In this document: positions 1 to 8,475 of the stretch, piece by piece
Layout: each line of letters starts with the position of its first letter
Numbering within the stretch: position 1 is the stretch's first letter
Source: Pseudomonas sp. MF4836
Lineage (GTDB): Bacteria; Pseudomonadota; Gammaproteobacteria; Pseudomonadales; Pseudomonadaceae
Assembly: GCF_002018875.1 (NCBI RefSeq)
Contig: NZ_MVOL01000006.1
Coordinates: 186,001 to 250,000, forward strand
Length of the DNA stretch: 64,000 nucleotides
Reading direction: 5' to 3'
Position numbers and translations under genes: made by a program
Notes under the pieces: generated by a model
Seen by the model: only the letters and a program-made list of their open reading frames with translations
Databases searched by the model: none
Told to the model about the DNA's origin: nothing

Positions 1-1214
1 TGTTGCCCGATGTGCTGGTGCGGCAGTTTCTGGTGACGGTCACTTACCTGATGGCCACCTCGCTGATCCTCACCGGCGGCTTGCAGCTGTTTTTCACCCG
101 CTTCGTTTCCGACCGATTGTTCGAGCGGCGCTTTGAGCAGATCCTGCCCAACCTGCTGGGGGTGTTGTTGCTGGTGACCCTGGCGGCGGGAATCCTCGGT
201 ACGTTGATCCTGGCGCTGCTGTTCGATCAGCCGCTGATCTACCGGTTGCTGGTGCTGGCGAACTTCGTGGTGCTGTGCAACCTGTGGCTGGTGATCATCT
301 TCCTGTCGGGGATGAAGGCCTATAACCGCATCCTGCTGGTGATGCTGGTGGGCTATACGCTGATGGTGGTTAGCGCCTACCTGCTGAGTTTCCTGCAGAT
401 GCCCGGGCTGCTGCTGGCGTTGTTGATTGGCCATAGCACGCTGCTGTTCCTGTTCCTGTACGACATCCTGCGCGAGTACCGCGCCGAGAAACTGATCGCC
501 TTCGATTTCCTCGAGCGCCGCCAGGTATTCCTCAGTCTGTTGGCCACCGGCTTCTTCTATAACCTGGGAATCTGGATCGACAAGTTCATGTTCTGGTTCA
601 ACCCCGGGACCTCGGGGCAGGTGATCGGCCCGTTGCGCGCGTCGATCCTCTATGACTTGCCGATCTTTATCGCGTACCTGGCGATCATCCCCGGCATGGC
701 GGTGTTCCTGGTGCGCATCGAAACCGACTTCGCCGAATGGTACGACCGCCTGTTCCGGGCGATTCGCGATGGCGAGACGCTGCAACACATCGGCCAGTTG
801 AAAACCGAAATGACCTTGTCGATTCGTCAGGGGCTGCTGGAAATCTGCAAGGTGCAGGGGCTGACGGTGGTGCTGCTGTTTCTGTTTGCCCCGCGTCTGC
901 TGGACTGGCTGGGGATCTCCAGTTACTACCTGCCGCTGTTCTACATCGACCTGGTGGGGGTGAGTATCCAGGTGGTATTCATGGCCTTGCTCAACGTGTT
1001 TTTCTACCTCGACAAGCGCACCGTGGTCCTGGAGTTGTGCGTGTTGTTCGCGGTGTTGAACGCAGTCCTGACCCTGTTCAGCCAGTACCTGGGCCCGAGC
1101 TTCTTCGGCTATGGGTTCACCCTGTCGCTGCTGGTGTGCGTGCTGCTGGGGCTGCATCGTCTTTCCAGTGCCCTGGAAGACCTGGAGTACGACACTTTCA
1201 TGCTGTCGCGCTGA
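1..1214 (+). CDS. pelG: PelG, Pel exopolysaccharide export membrane protein (5' end missing)
   Basis: PelG is the multi-spanning inner-membrane protein of the Pel polysaccharide secretion machinery and works with the synthase PelF and the PelD/PelE complex. The reading frame is open from the window edge and codes for about 403 residues; the family is usually about 455, so roughly the first 50 residues lie outside. What is visible is a run of hydrophobic helices separated by short basic loops. The first visible stretch (VTYLMATSLILTG, then FTRFVSDRLFERR) matches PelG as I remember it from P. aeruginosa. The gene is the last of the pel operon and is followed directly by a strong terminator. The C terminus (LEDLEYDTFMLSR) looks intact. 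Confidence 0.88.
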   Translation, partial: LPDVLVRQFLVTVTYLMATSLILTGGLQLFFTRFVSDRLFERRFEQILPNLLGVLLLVTLAAGILGTLILALLFDQPLIYRLLVLANFVVLCNLWLVIIFLSGMKAYNRILLVMLVGYTLMVVSAYLLSFLQMPGLLLALLIGHSTLLFLFLYDILREYRAEKLIAFDFLERRQVFLSLLATGFFYNLGIWIDKFMFWFNPGTSGQVIGPLRASILYDLPIFIAYLAIIPGMAVFLVRIETDFAEWYDRLFRAIRDGETLQHIGQLKTEMTLSIRQGLLEICKVQGLTVVLLFLFAPRLLDWLGISSYYLPLFYIDLVGVSIQVVFMALLNVFFYLDKRTVVLELCVLFAVLNAVLTLFSQYLGPSFFGYGFTLSLLVCVLLGLHRLSSALEDLEYDTFMLSR

Positions 1215-1233
1215 ATCTTCAGCACACGCGAAA

Positions 1234-1278
1234 ACCAAAAAGGCCCGTCGGCAAACATTGCCGGCGGGCCTTTTTGGT
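1234..1278. terminator. Bidirectional terminator between pelG and the LysE gene
   Basis: A GC-rich stem formed by AAAAAGGCCCG and CGGGCCTTTTT encloses a short loop. A-rich and T-rich flanks on both sides let it act for the convergent pelG (+) and lysE-type (-) genes. Confidence 0.85.
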
Positions 1279-1288
1279 ATGCGTGAGG

Positions 1289-1927
1289 CTACATCGACAG
1301 GATCAGGCGCCCGGCGAAAAGAATCAGGATCACCCCCATGCAGCGTTCGAACCAATGCCCCAGGCGCATGAACAACTGGCGCACGCGGGCGCTGGAAAAG
1401 AACAGTGCGACGATGATGAACCACAGCGCGTTGACCATGCACATCCACATCCCGTACAGCGCCTGAATCTTCAGCGGCGTGCTGGCGCTGATGACCGTGG
1501 TGAAAATCGCCAGGAAAAACAGCGTGGCCTTGGGGTTAGTGGCGTTGGTCAGAAAGCCGGTCATGAAGGCTTTGCCCAGCGTCTGCTGTTGCGCCGGTTC
1601 GACGCTATCGTTGCTGCCTTCGACGGCGGTCTTGGGTTTGCTGCGCAACAGGCTGATCCCCAGGTACAGGATGTAGGCCCCGCCGATCACCTTGGCCACC
1701 GTCAGCAGCCAGGGCGTGGTGTGCATCAGCGCGCCGACCCCCAGCAGGGTGTACAGCACGTGTACGGAAATACCGGCGCCAATGCCAATGGCGGTGCACA
1801 GCCCGACCATTCGCCCGAAACGCACGCTCTGGCGGATGGTCACCGCAAAGTCCGGGCCGGGGGCGACCACGGCCAGGAAGTGGATGGTCGCCAGGGCGAG
1901 GAATTCGCCAAGATAGTTGGAAAGCAT
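1289..1927 (-). CDS. LysE/RhtB-family amino acid exporter
   Basis: A 212-residue inner-membrane protein of the LysE translocator family, which exports amino acids by proton antiport. The family signature PGPD sits at residues 23-26 in the first helix. Five to six hydrophobic segments follow, with a polar linker near residues 115-135 (KPKTAVEGSNDSVEPAQQQ). It is the last gene of a minus-strand set: the oxygenase gene ends one base before this start, so the two are almost certainly cotranscribed and translationally coupled. The substrate cannot be read from the sequence. The neighbours suggest a modified or non-protein amino acid. Confidence 0.88.
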   Translation of the reverse strand: MLSNYLGEFLALATIHFLAVVAPGPDFAVTIRQSVRFGRMVGLCTAIGIGAGISVHVLYTLLGVGALMHTTPWLLTVAKVIGGAYILYLGISLLRSKPKTAVEGSNDSVEPAQQQTLGKAFMTGFLTNATNPKATLFFLAIFTTVISASTPLKIQALYGMWMCMVNALWFIIVALFFSSARVRQLFMRLGHWFERCMGVILILFAGRLILSM

Positions 1928-1928
1928 T

Positions 1929-2699
1929 TCAACTCCAGAAAGTCAGGGGCGACGAATTGCCGCGGTAGCCGACAAAGAACGACAGGCTCAGGCGCGGCGC
2001 AGCGATGCCGGGCGTGACCGAGTGCATGCGTCGTGAATTGAACATGATGAAATCCCCGGGCTCGGGCAGGATTTCCAGGGTCGGCGGGCCGAGCAGGGCA
2101 GGGTCGATGCCGTAGCTGTCGCCGCGCATTTCGTCGAACTGGTCGGGGGAAATGTCGTGGTCCCACATCTGCAAGGCGCCCCCGGCGTCGGGCATGTTCA
2201 GGTAGACGTTGCAGGCAAACTGCGCTTCCAGGCTGCGGGCCTGAAAGCTCTCCGGCGCGTCCTTGGCGAAGATGTCGTGGTGAGCCAGAAAGCACACGCC
2301 GGGTTTGACCACGCGCGACAGGCCGACGTACATCTTGCGTCCGTAGAGGTTCTCCAGGTGGGCGCCGGCGGGCCAGGATTCGTCGAGCATGCAGCGCAGG
2401 GTGTCGACGGGGGAGGCGAAGGGCGCGCAGCGATTGCGCAGTTCGGTGATGTTGGAGGTGGCGCGCTCGAAGTAGTCCTCGATCAGCAGCGGCTGGTTTT
2501 CCGCTTCGTAGAACGCCATGCCGATGCGTCCGATGCTGGGGGCATTGATATAGCCTTCAAAGCCGGGGGCGAGAATCTTGTCGCCCAGTTCGATCGCCTG
2601 GGGCTGTCCCAGGAAGTTTTTCAGCCTCAGGGCGAGCACTTCCTCGTTGGCCAGTTTTTTTATGCACGTTTCATCGAGCCGCTCGACGTCAAGCATCAT
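1929..2699 (-). CDS. 2-oxoglutarate/Fe(II)-dependent oxygenase, probably acting on a free amino acid
   Basis: A 256-residue soluble protein with the double-stranded beta-helix signature of 2OG-Fe(II) oxygenases. The metal triad reads as H140-x-D142 (in AHHD) and H226 (in RMHSVTPG), and R236 (PRLSLSF) is placed to bind 2-oxoglutarate. Size and motif spacing resemble the BesD-like free-lysine halogenase/hydroxylase group, but that assignment is from memory and tentative. The aspartate at position 142 argues for hydroxylation, because halogenases of this fold carry Gly or Ala there. Translation begins MMLDVERLDE. The next gene downstream is a LysE exporter one base away, and upstream is a tRNA-editing protein, a context that fits production and export of a hydroxylated amino acid. 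The substrate is unknown. Confidence 0.72.
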   Translation of the reverse strand: MMLDVERLDETCIKKLANEEVLALRLKNFLGQPQAIELGDKILAPGFEGYINAPSIGRIGMAFYEAENQPLLIEDYFERATSNITELRNRCAPFASPVDTLRCMLDESWPAGAHLENLYGRKMYVGLSRVVKPGVCFLAHHDIFAKDAPESFQARSLEAQFACNVYLNMPDAGGALQMWDHDISPDQFDEMRGDSYGIDPALLGPPTLEILPEPGDFIMFNSRRMHSVTPGIAAPRLSLSFFVGYRGNSSPLTFWS

Positions 2700-2806
2700 G
2701 TCCTAGATCCCTCTATTAGATAGTCCTGGGGACCGCGCACGCGCAATCCCCCCTTGCTTCAGGCGATGAGTCGCGCGTGATGTCTGCAGCGACATCGCTG
2801 AATGAG

Positions 2807-3433
2807 TCAGTCCACGCTGTAGTGAACCGAGAGCGTTCCCTTTTTGTTGGAAAGGGAAGCGATATTGACTGTGCCCAACTCCTGTAGGCGCTTGACATGA
2901 GTGCCGCCGCATCCGTAGGCAGGCAACTCGCCGAAGCCGATTTCCCGCGAGCCTTCGCGTAGGGAAATCAGGCGTGGCAGGTCATTGTCGATCCATTGTT
3001 CGAGGGCGTGCTGAATGGTCGCGGTGTCGAAATCCTGAGGGTTTTCCCCGGGTTTGAATGACACCCGACCTTCGCCCGGCCAGTGGTGGGCCTTGGTCGG
3101 TATCCAGCCCAGGGTTTCGGCGAAGTGGCCGATCAGGTGGCCGGCCGAGTGCATCCGGGTATTGAATTGGCGTCGCTGGGGGTCGACCTGGATCTGAATC
3201 ATCCCCGGTTTCACCGGCTGGTCGACGTAATGCACGATGCGCTCCGGTTCCTGGACTACTTTCAGTACCTGGCTTTCGCCGATCCAGCCGGTGTCGCAGG
3301 GTTGTCCGCCGCCTTGAGGGTGGAAAAGGGTGGCGCGCAGCACGACCGCAAAGTGGTCCTCGTGAGCGCTGCACTCGAGAACTTCCACGTTGGCCTTGAG
3401 TTCATCGCTGTGGAAGAAGAGGCGAAGCGTCAT
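2807..3433 (-). CDS. AlaX-type alanyl-tRNA editing protein
   Basis: A free-standing homologue of the editing domain of alanyl-tRNA synthetase, which hydrolyses tRNA charged with the wrong amino acid. The 208-residue product has the zinc ligands H95-x3-H99 (HSAGH) and C175-x3-H179 (CGGTH), plus the family motif HPQGGGQPCDTG at 38-49. The start at 3433 (MTLRLFFHSD) fits the family; an in-frame extension to 3502 would run through the regulatory region. It heads the minus-strand set alaX / oxygenase / lysE, 107 bp ahead of the oxygenase, and is divergent from a LysR gene. It may clear mischarged tRNA caused by the cassette's product. This is an inference from position. Confidence 0.85.
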   Translation of the reverse strand: MTLRLFFHSDELKANVEVLECSAHEDHFAVVLRATLFHPQGGGQPCDTGWIGESQVLKVVQEPERIVHYVDQPVKPGMIQIQVDPQRRQFNTRMHSAGHLIGHFAETLGWIPTKAHHWPGEGRVSFKPGENPQDFDTATIQHALEQWIDNDLPRLISLREGSREIGFGELPAYGCGGTHVKRLQELGTVNIASLSNKKGTLSVHYSVD

Positions 3434-3446
3434 ATTCCCGGCTCTT

Positions 3447-3466
3447 ATTAAAATTGAATTTTTAAT
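3447..3466. promoter_or_regulatory. Inverted repeat between alaX and the LysR gene, candidate LysR operator
   Basis: ATTAAAA, six bases, then TTTTAAT form a perfect 7-bp inverted repeat in the 90-bp region between the divergent starts at 3433 and 3524. It is strikingly AT-rich in a GC-rich genome. LysR regulators commonly bind AT-rich dyads in such positions. Binding is inferred only. Confidence 0.5.
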
Positions 3467-3523
3467 TATATGAAGGGGCTGATTGCGTGATAATCCATTC
3501 AAACATCAAAGGACTGTTGCGTT

Positions 3524-4522
3524 GTGAGCATAAATCTTCCGCTGCCGCTGCTGGGTGAAATGGCGATTTTCGTCAAAGTCGTGGAGACCGGAAGCTTCTC
3601 GGAGGCCTCGCGGCAACTGGGCTCGTCGCCCTCGGCGGTGAGCCGCAGCATCTCCCGTCTGGAAAAGGCCCTGGCCACGCGTTTGCTGCAACGCACCACG
3701 CGCAAGCTGCGGTTAAGCGAAGGCGGAGAGGAGGTGTTCAAACGTTGCAGCGAGATGGTCAGCGCCGCCAAGTCAGTGATGGAGATCAGCGGCCAGTTCA
3801 CCCACGAGGCCGAAGGATTGGTGCGTATCAGCGTGCCCAAGGCCGTGGGGCGGTTTGTCGTGCACCCCCATATGCCGGAATTTCTGCGCCGTTATCCCAA
3901 AGTGGATGTGGAGTTGCTGCTGGAGGATCGCAGCGTCGATCTGATCGACGATAACGTCGACCTGGCGATCCGCATCACCGATCGGCCGCCGGCGGGGCTG
4001 GTGGGGCGCCAGTTGTTGACCATCGATCACATCCTCTGCGCGACACCCTATTACCTGGCGCAGCATGGCACTCCCAGCCACCCCCATGACCTGCTCGATC
4101 ACAGTTGCATCTACTTGGGAGAAACCCCGAGCGACGCCCGCTGGAAATTCAAGAAAGGCTCGAAAGCGGTGACTGTGGGCGTCCGCGGGCGCTACGCCGC
4201 CAATCACACCGGCGTGCGCCTGGGCGCGGTGCTGGAACATATCGGCATCGGCAGCCTGCCTTATTTCACCGCGCGCCATGCCCTGGCCCAGGGGCTGATC
4301 GTGCAGGTACTGCCGGACTGGACCTTCCACGCCTCCTACCACGGCGGCGCCTGGCTGCTGCATTCACCGACCCGTTATCTGCCGCCCAAGTTGCGGGTGT
4401 TTATCGACTACCTGGTGGAGTGCCTGGCCAGGGAGCCGACCTTGAGCAAGCCGGGCAAGCAGGGCGACGCGATGCGGGTTGCGGGTAAATACGAATTGCC
4501 CGAGTGCGACGGCCTGCTCTAG
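3524..4522 (+). CDS. LysR-family transcriptional regulator
   Basis: A 332-residue LysR-type regulator. The N-terminal winged helix-turn-helix covers about residues 10-70 (FVKVVETGSFSEASRQLG, then SPSAVSRSISRLE). The C-terminal substrate-binding-like domain follows (VRISVPKAVGRFVVHPHMPEF onward). The start is GTG at 3524. The gene is divergent from alaX and is the obvious candidate to control the alaX / oxygenase / lysE set through the AT-rich dyad between them. The effector is unknown; if the cassette handles an amino acid, that amino acid is the simplest guess. A terminator follows at 4541. Confidence 0.87.
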   Translation: MSINLPLPLLGEMAIFVKVVETGSFSEASRQLGSSPSAVSRSISRLEKALATRLLQRTTRKLRLSEGGEEVFKRCSEMVSAAKSVMEISGQFTHEAEGLVRISVPKAVGRFVVHPHMPEFLRRYPKVDVELLLEDRSVDLIDDNVDLAIRITDRPPAGLVGRQLLTIDHILCATPYYLAQHGTPSHPHDLLDHSCIYLGETPSDARWKFKKGSKAVTVGVRGRYAANHTGVRLGAVLEHIGIGSLPYFTARHALAQGLIVQVLPDWTFHASYHGGAWLLHSPTRYLPPKLRVFIDYLVECLAREPTLSKPGKQGDAMRVAGKYELPECDGLL

Positions 4523-4540
4523 GGCGCAGGTTCCAGCATA

Positions 4541-4577
4541 AAAAAAGGCCCGCCGGGGTTACCGTGTGGGCCTTTTT
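4541..4577. terminator. Bidirectional terminator after the LysR gene
   Basis: AAAAAAGGCCC pairs with GGGCCTTTTT around a GC-rich loop, between the convergent LysR gene (+) and the small gene on the minus strand. Confidence 0.8.
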
Positions 4578-4593
4578 AGCAAGCGATTCGGGC

Positions 4594-5001
4594 TCAGTGC
4601 TTGCTGTCCTGGGCGGAGAGCGCCAGCAGCTGTTTTTCCTGGTTCCAATCGAACGGCTCGTCATTCTGCTCCGCTTCGAAGCGACGCTCTTCGAGGGCCT
4701 GGTACAGGTCGATTTCTTCATCGGGCATGTAGTGCAGGCAGTCACCGGCGAAGAACCACAGCAAATCCCGCGGCACCAGGTGTGCCACTTGTGGATAACG
4801 CTGGATGACCTGGCACATCAGGTCCTGGCCCAGGTACTGGCTTTCGATCGGGTCGACCGGCAGCAGGGCACGCAGTTCGTCGAAACGTTCCAGAAACAGG
4901 GCGTGGCTTTCTTCGGGAACCTGCTCGGCTTCACCTACCGCGACCAGAATGCTGCGCAGGTGGTCAAGCAGGACAAGATGATCGGCGACGACGTTGGACA
5001 T
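4594..5001 (-). CDS. Small conserved Pseudomonas protein (PA2817-like), function unknown
   Basis: A 135-residue acidic soluble protein with no signal peptide or membrane segment. It contains helical stretches (LVLLDHLRSILVAVGEAEQV) and a tryptophan/aromatic patch (DLLWFFAGDCLHYMPDEEIDLYQALEERRFEAE). The start at 5001 (MSNVVADHL) is preferred over the in-frame start at 5022. From memory, P. aeruginosa has a similar small gene (PA2817) close to its fadE-type gene PA2815, which matches the position here. No catalytic motif was recognised. It lies just downstream of fadE on the same strand, with an 88-bp gap, and could be cotranscribed. Confidence 0.6.
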   Translation of the reverse strand: MSNVVADHLVLLDHLRSILVAVGEAEQVPEESHALFLERFDELRALLPVDPIESQYLGQDLMCQVIQRYPQVAHLVPRDLLWFFAGDCLHYMPDEEIDLYQALEERRFEAEQNDEPFDWNQEKQLLALSAQDSKH

Positions 5002-5089
5002 GACATAAGTCCTCAAGAGCAAAACGGGCGCGGGAGTATATAGCTCCGGCGCCCGGTTTCATAATCGCCCCGCTGCGAGGCGATCTGGC

Positions 5090-7537
5090 CTAGCGGATTT
5101 TCCCCTCGCTCAAGGTCAACTCTTCCTTGGCGAAATCATCCACATCAATCACGCGGCGGCGCGCAGCTTCTGCGTCACGCAGGGTCTGGGCTTCCCCAGG
5201 CTGCAGGACGCCGGCTTGCAGCGCGGCGTCGATGGCATGTTCACCCGCGGCAGGTTTGACCTGGCCGCTTTTGAGCGCCTCGTGAAGTTTTTTCTGCAGC
5301 GGATGGCTGGCGCCCAGCAAGTCATAGGCGTGTTGCAGGGCACCCACCGGGTCGTCGCTCGATTGCGGGCGATAACAGCCGGCGAGCACCGCTTCCAGCG
5401 CCGGGTCACCTTTGGCCCTGCCCAGGATGGCCGCGACTTCAGCGTCCAGCGTGTCCGAAGGCCCGGTGTGACGACGGCCAAAGGGAAATACCACCACTCG
5501 CAACAGGCAGCCGAGAATCCGGCTCGGGAAGTTGCTCAGCAGTTCATCCAGTGCGCGCTCGGAATGCCCCAGGCTTTCCTCCATGGCCCAGGCGAACAGC
5601 GGCTGCAGGTATTCCGGCGAGTCGAGATCGTGATATCGCTTGAGCGCCGCCGAGGCCAGGTACATATGGCTGAGCACGTCGCCCAGGCGCGCCGAGAGGC
5701 GTTCACGACGCTTCAATTCGCCCCCCAGCAGCATCATGCTCAGGTCGGCCAGCATGGCAAACGCCGCCGCCTGCCGGTTGAGGGCGCGGAAATAACCCTG
5801 GCTGAGCTTGTCGCCGGGGGCCTGTTCGAGATGCCCGAAGCCGAGGTTCAGCACCAGGGTGCTGGCGGCGTTGCTCACCGCAAACCCAATGTGGTCGAGC
5901 AGCAGGCCATCGAATTCGCGCAGGGCCTGATCCTTGTCTTCACGCCCGGCCAGGGCCATTTCCTTGAGCACGAACGGATGGCAGCGAATCGCTCCCTGGC
6001 CAAAGATCATCAGGTTGCGCGACAGGATATTCGCGCCTTCCACGGTGATGAAGATCGGTGCGCCCTGCCAGCTGCGGCCCAGGTAGTTGTTCGGGCCCAT
6101 GATGATGCCCTTGCCGCCGTGCACATCCATGGCGTGGCTGATGCATTCGCGGCCGCGTTCGGTCAGGTGGTACTTGAGGATGGCCGAGAGCACCGAGGGT
6201 TTTTCCCCGAGGTCGACGGCGTTGGCGGTCAGCATGCGCGCGCTGTCCATCAGCCAGGCGTTGCCGCCGATGCGCGCCAGGGCTTCCTGGATACCTTCAA
6301 AGGCGGCCAGGGGCACATTGAACTGCTCACGCACCTGGGCGTACTGGCCGGTCACCAGGCTGGTGAACTTGGCCGCGCCGGTGCCCACCGCCGGCAGGGA
6401 GATGGAGCGCCCGACCGACAGGCAATTCATCAGCATCATCCAGCCCTTGCCGAGCATTTCCTGGCCGCCGATCAGGAATTCGAGGGGGATGAACACATCC
6501 TTGCCCGAGTTCGGGCCATTCATGAACGCCGCGCCCAGGGGCAGGTGGCGCCGGCCGATGTCGACACCCGGGGTTTCGGTCGGGATCAGTGCCAGGCTGA
6601 TGCCCAGGTCTTCCTTGTCGCCCAGCAGGTGGTCCGGGTCATAGGCCTTGAAGGCCAGGCCAAGCAACGTGGCGACCGGGCCGAGGGTGATGTAGCGCTT
6701 TTCCCAGTTCAGGCGCAGGCCGAGGGTTTCCCCGCCTTGCCATTGTCCTTTGCAGATCACCCCGGTATCGGGCATCGCACCGGCGTCGGAGCCGGCCAAC
6801 GGGCCGGTCAGGGCGAAGCAGGGAATATCGTCGCCACGGGCCAGCCGCGGCAGGTAGTGGTTGCGTTGCTCGTCGGTGCCGTAGTGCAGCAGCAATTCGG
6901 CCGGGCCGAGGGAGTTGGGGACCATCACGGTGGAGGCGAGGTCGCCACTGCGGGTCGCCAGCTTCATCGCCACTTGCGAGTGGGCGTAGGCGGAAAAGCC
7001 CTTGCCGCCGAACTCCTTGGGAATGATCAGGGCAAAGAAGCCATGTTGCTTGATGTGGTCCCAGGCTTCAGGCGGCAGGTCCATGGATTGGCCGATCTGC
7101 CAATCGCTGACCATGGCGCAGAGCTCTTCGGTCGGGCCATCGATAAAGGCCTGTTCCTCTTCGCTCAGCTGGGCTTTGGGGTAGGCCAGCAGGGTGTCCC
7201 AATTCGGCCGCCCGCTGAACAATTCGCCATCCCACCAGACGGTGCCGGCATCGATGGCATCGCGTTCGGTCTGCGACATCGGTGGCAATACTTTTTGAAA
7301 CCAATTGAACAGCGGCGCGCTGAAATGCTTGCGCCGTAGGTCAGGCAGCAGCAACGGCGCGGCAACGGCCGCCAGCAGCACCCAGAAAATCAGCAGCAGC
7401 CAGCCTGGCGCGTGGGTGAATGCGCCCATGGCCAACAGGTAAACGGCGACCACACCCAGGGCGGGCAGGGGGGCGATGCGCCGGTGTGCCAGATAGGCAA
7501 TACCGACCACCAGAACCAGTATCCACAACAACAGCAT
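5090..7537 (-). CDS. fadE: FadE-type membrane-associated acyl-CoA dehydrogenase
   Basis: An 815-residue enzyme of the long FadE class, which carries out the first, FAD-dependent step of fatty acid beta-oxidation and passes electrons to ETF. The N terminus has two to three hydrophobic segments (about residues 1-65), as in E. coli FadE. The acyl-CoA dehydrogenase core follows, with IIPKEFGGKGFSAYAHSQVAMKLATRSG cut by the usual FAD/substrate motifs (CFALTGPLAGSDAGAMPDTG), then the C-terminal helical domain (GGKGIIMGPNNYLGRSWQG). The last approximately 230 residues are the extension typical of the class. In Pseudomonas the electrons would go to EtfAB and ETF-QO, whose genes lie at the other end of this window. 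I saw no clear PsrA box in its upstream region. Confidence 0.92.
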   Translation of the reverse strand: MLLLWILVLVVGIAYLAHRRIAPLPALGVVAVYLLAMGAFTHAPGWLLLIFWVLLAAVAAPLLLPDLRRKHFSAPLFNWFQKVLPPMSQTERDAIDAGTVWWDGELFSGRPNWDTLLAYPKAQLSEEEQAFIDGPTEELCAMVSDWQIGQSMDLPPEAWDHIKQHGFFALIIPKEFGGKGFSAYAHSQVAMKLATRSGDLASTVMVPNSLGPAELLLHYGTDEQRNHYLPRLARGDDIPCFALTGPLAGSDAGAMPDTGVICKGQWQGGETLGLRLNWEKRYITLGPVATLLGLAFKAYDPDHLLGDKEDLGISLALIPTETPGVDIGRRHLPLGAAFMNGPNSGKDVFIPLEFLIGGQEMLGKGWMMLMNCLSVGRSISLPAVGTGAAKFTSLVTGQYAQVREQFNVPLAAFEGIQEALARIGGNAWLMDSARMLTANAVDLGEKPSVLSAILKYHLTERGRECISHAMDVHGGKGIIMGPNNYLGRSWQGAPIFITVEGANILSRNLMIFGQGAIRCHPFVLKEMALAGREDKDQALREFDGLLLDHIGFAVSNAASTLVLNLGFGHLEQAPGDKLSQGYFRALNRQAAAFAMLADLSMMLLGGELKRRERLSARLGDVLSHMYLASAALKRYHDLDSPEYLQPLFAWAMEESLGHSERALDELLSNFPSRILGCLLRVVVFPFGRRHTGPSDTLDAEVAAILGRAKGDPALEAVLAGCYRPQSSDDPVGALQHAYDLLGASHPLQKKLHEALKSGQVKPAAGEHAIDAALQAGVLQPGEAQTLRDAEAARRRVIDVDDFAKEELTLSEGKIR

Positions 7538-7774
7538 ATTTAATCCTCCGTGAAACCAGGGGCAAAATCACCCTCAGAGCTTAGTCGGCATCCGATAAAA
7601 CGGGTGATCAGCGCGGTACCTTTGAATCGGTAAGAAATAGCCGACAGACAACGTCAGGCGGGTTCTTGAGTGGGGTGCAGCACACAGCGCCAGGCACTGA
7701 TAATTGGCCGAAACGTCGTTATCTCTGGGCCGGATGCCTGGTTAGACTCCAGGTTTGCGCCGGAGACCAGCCTC

Positions 7775-8434
7775 ATGCATCAGTACCTGAGCCCCAGCCG
7801 CTTCATCGATAGTGACCACCCAGCGGTGGTGGAGTTCGCCGAAACTCATCGAGGTTCCAGTCGTGACCCTCGACAGCAGGCGATAAGCCTCTACTACGCG
7901 GTTCGCGAAGCGGTACGCTACAACCCCTACACCTTCAGTCTCGATCCCCAGACCCTGTGCGGCAGCTACGCATTGCAGGCTGGCGAAAGCTACTGCGTGC
8001 CCAAGGCCACCCTGCTTGCCGGTTGTGCCCGGCAGTGCGCGATACCGGCGCGGATCGGCCTGGCCGACGTGCGCAATCATCTGTCGACTCCGCGCCTGCT
8101 GGAGTTGCTGCGCAGCGATGTGTTTGCCATGCACGGCTATACCGAGCTGTACCTGGAAGGCCGTTGGGTCAAGGCCACGCCTGCCTTCAACGAAGGTTTG
8201 TGCACCCTGTTCGATGTGGCGCCGCTGGAGTTCGACGGGGTGCACGACAGCGTGTTCCACCCGTTCAACCGTCAGGGCGCGCCTCTGATGGAGTATCTGG
8301 TGGACCACGGCCAGTTCCCCGATGTGCCCGAGACCTTCTTCTTTGCCCACCTGGAAAAATGCTATCCCCACCTGTTTGGCGAGCAGCAACCCCAGCTGTT
8401 GGGGGACATGCAGAGTGATTTGAGTCGCGGCTGA
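7775..8434 (+). CDS. Transglutaminase-like cysteine protease-fold protein
   Basis: A 219-residue protein with a transglutaminase-core signature: GESYCVPKATLLAGCARQ resembles the catalytic-Cys region (Cys near residue 72), followed by IPARIGLADVRNHLS and by HGYTELYLEGRWVKATPAFN, which supplies the catalytic His. The usual Asp of the triad, in the W-x-x-x-D-P context, is not obvious (KATPAFN). The start at 7775 (MHQYLSPSRF) is chosen because the in-frame extension upstream to 7670 has no family features. No signal peptide is visible. From memory, P. aeruginosa PA2814 occupies the same place between fadE and a GST. The physiological substrate is unknown. Confidence 0.8.
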   Translation: MHQYLSPSRFIDSDHPAVVEFAETHRGSSRDPRQQAISLYYAVREAVRYNPYTFSLDPQTLCGSYALQAGESYCVPKATLLAGCARQCAIPARIGLADVRNHLSTPRLLELLRSDVFAMHGYTELYLEGRWVKATPAFNEGLCTLFDVAPLEFDGVHDSVFHPFNRQGAPLMEYLVDHGQFPDVPETFFFAHLEKCYPHLFGEQQPQLLGDMQSDLSRG

Positions 8435-8475
8435 TCCGGCGTAGACTGCTGCGCACTCACTATTTAGGAGCGGTC

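Noticed and set aside
1929..2699. Reading the oxygenase as a BesD-like amino acid halogenase
   Set aside because: The metal-site residue two past His140 is Asp. Halogenases of this fold need Gly or Ala there to leave room for chloride.
5216..7339. A plus-strand open frame of about 700 codons opposite fadE
   Set aside because: Antisense shadow of fadE. No ribosome site, no recognised domain, and the fadE frame shows clear conserved motifs throughout.
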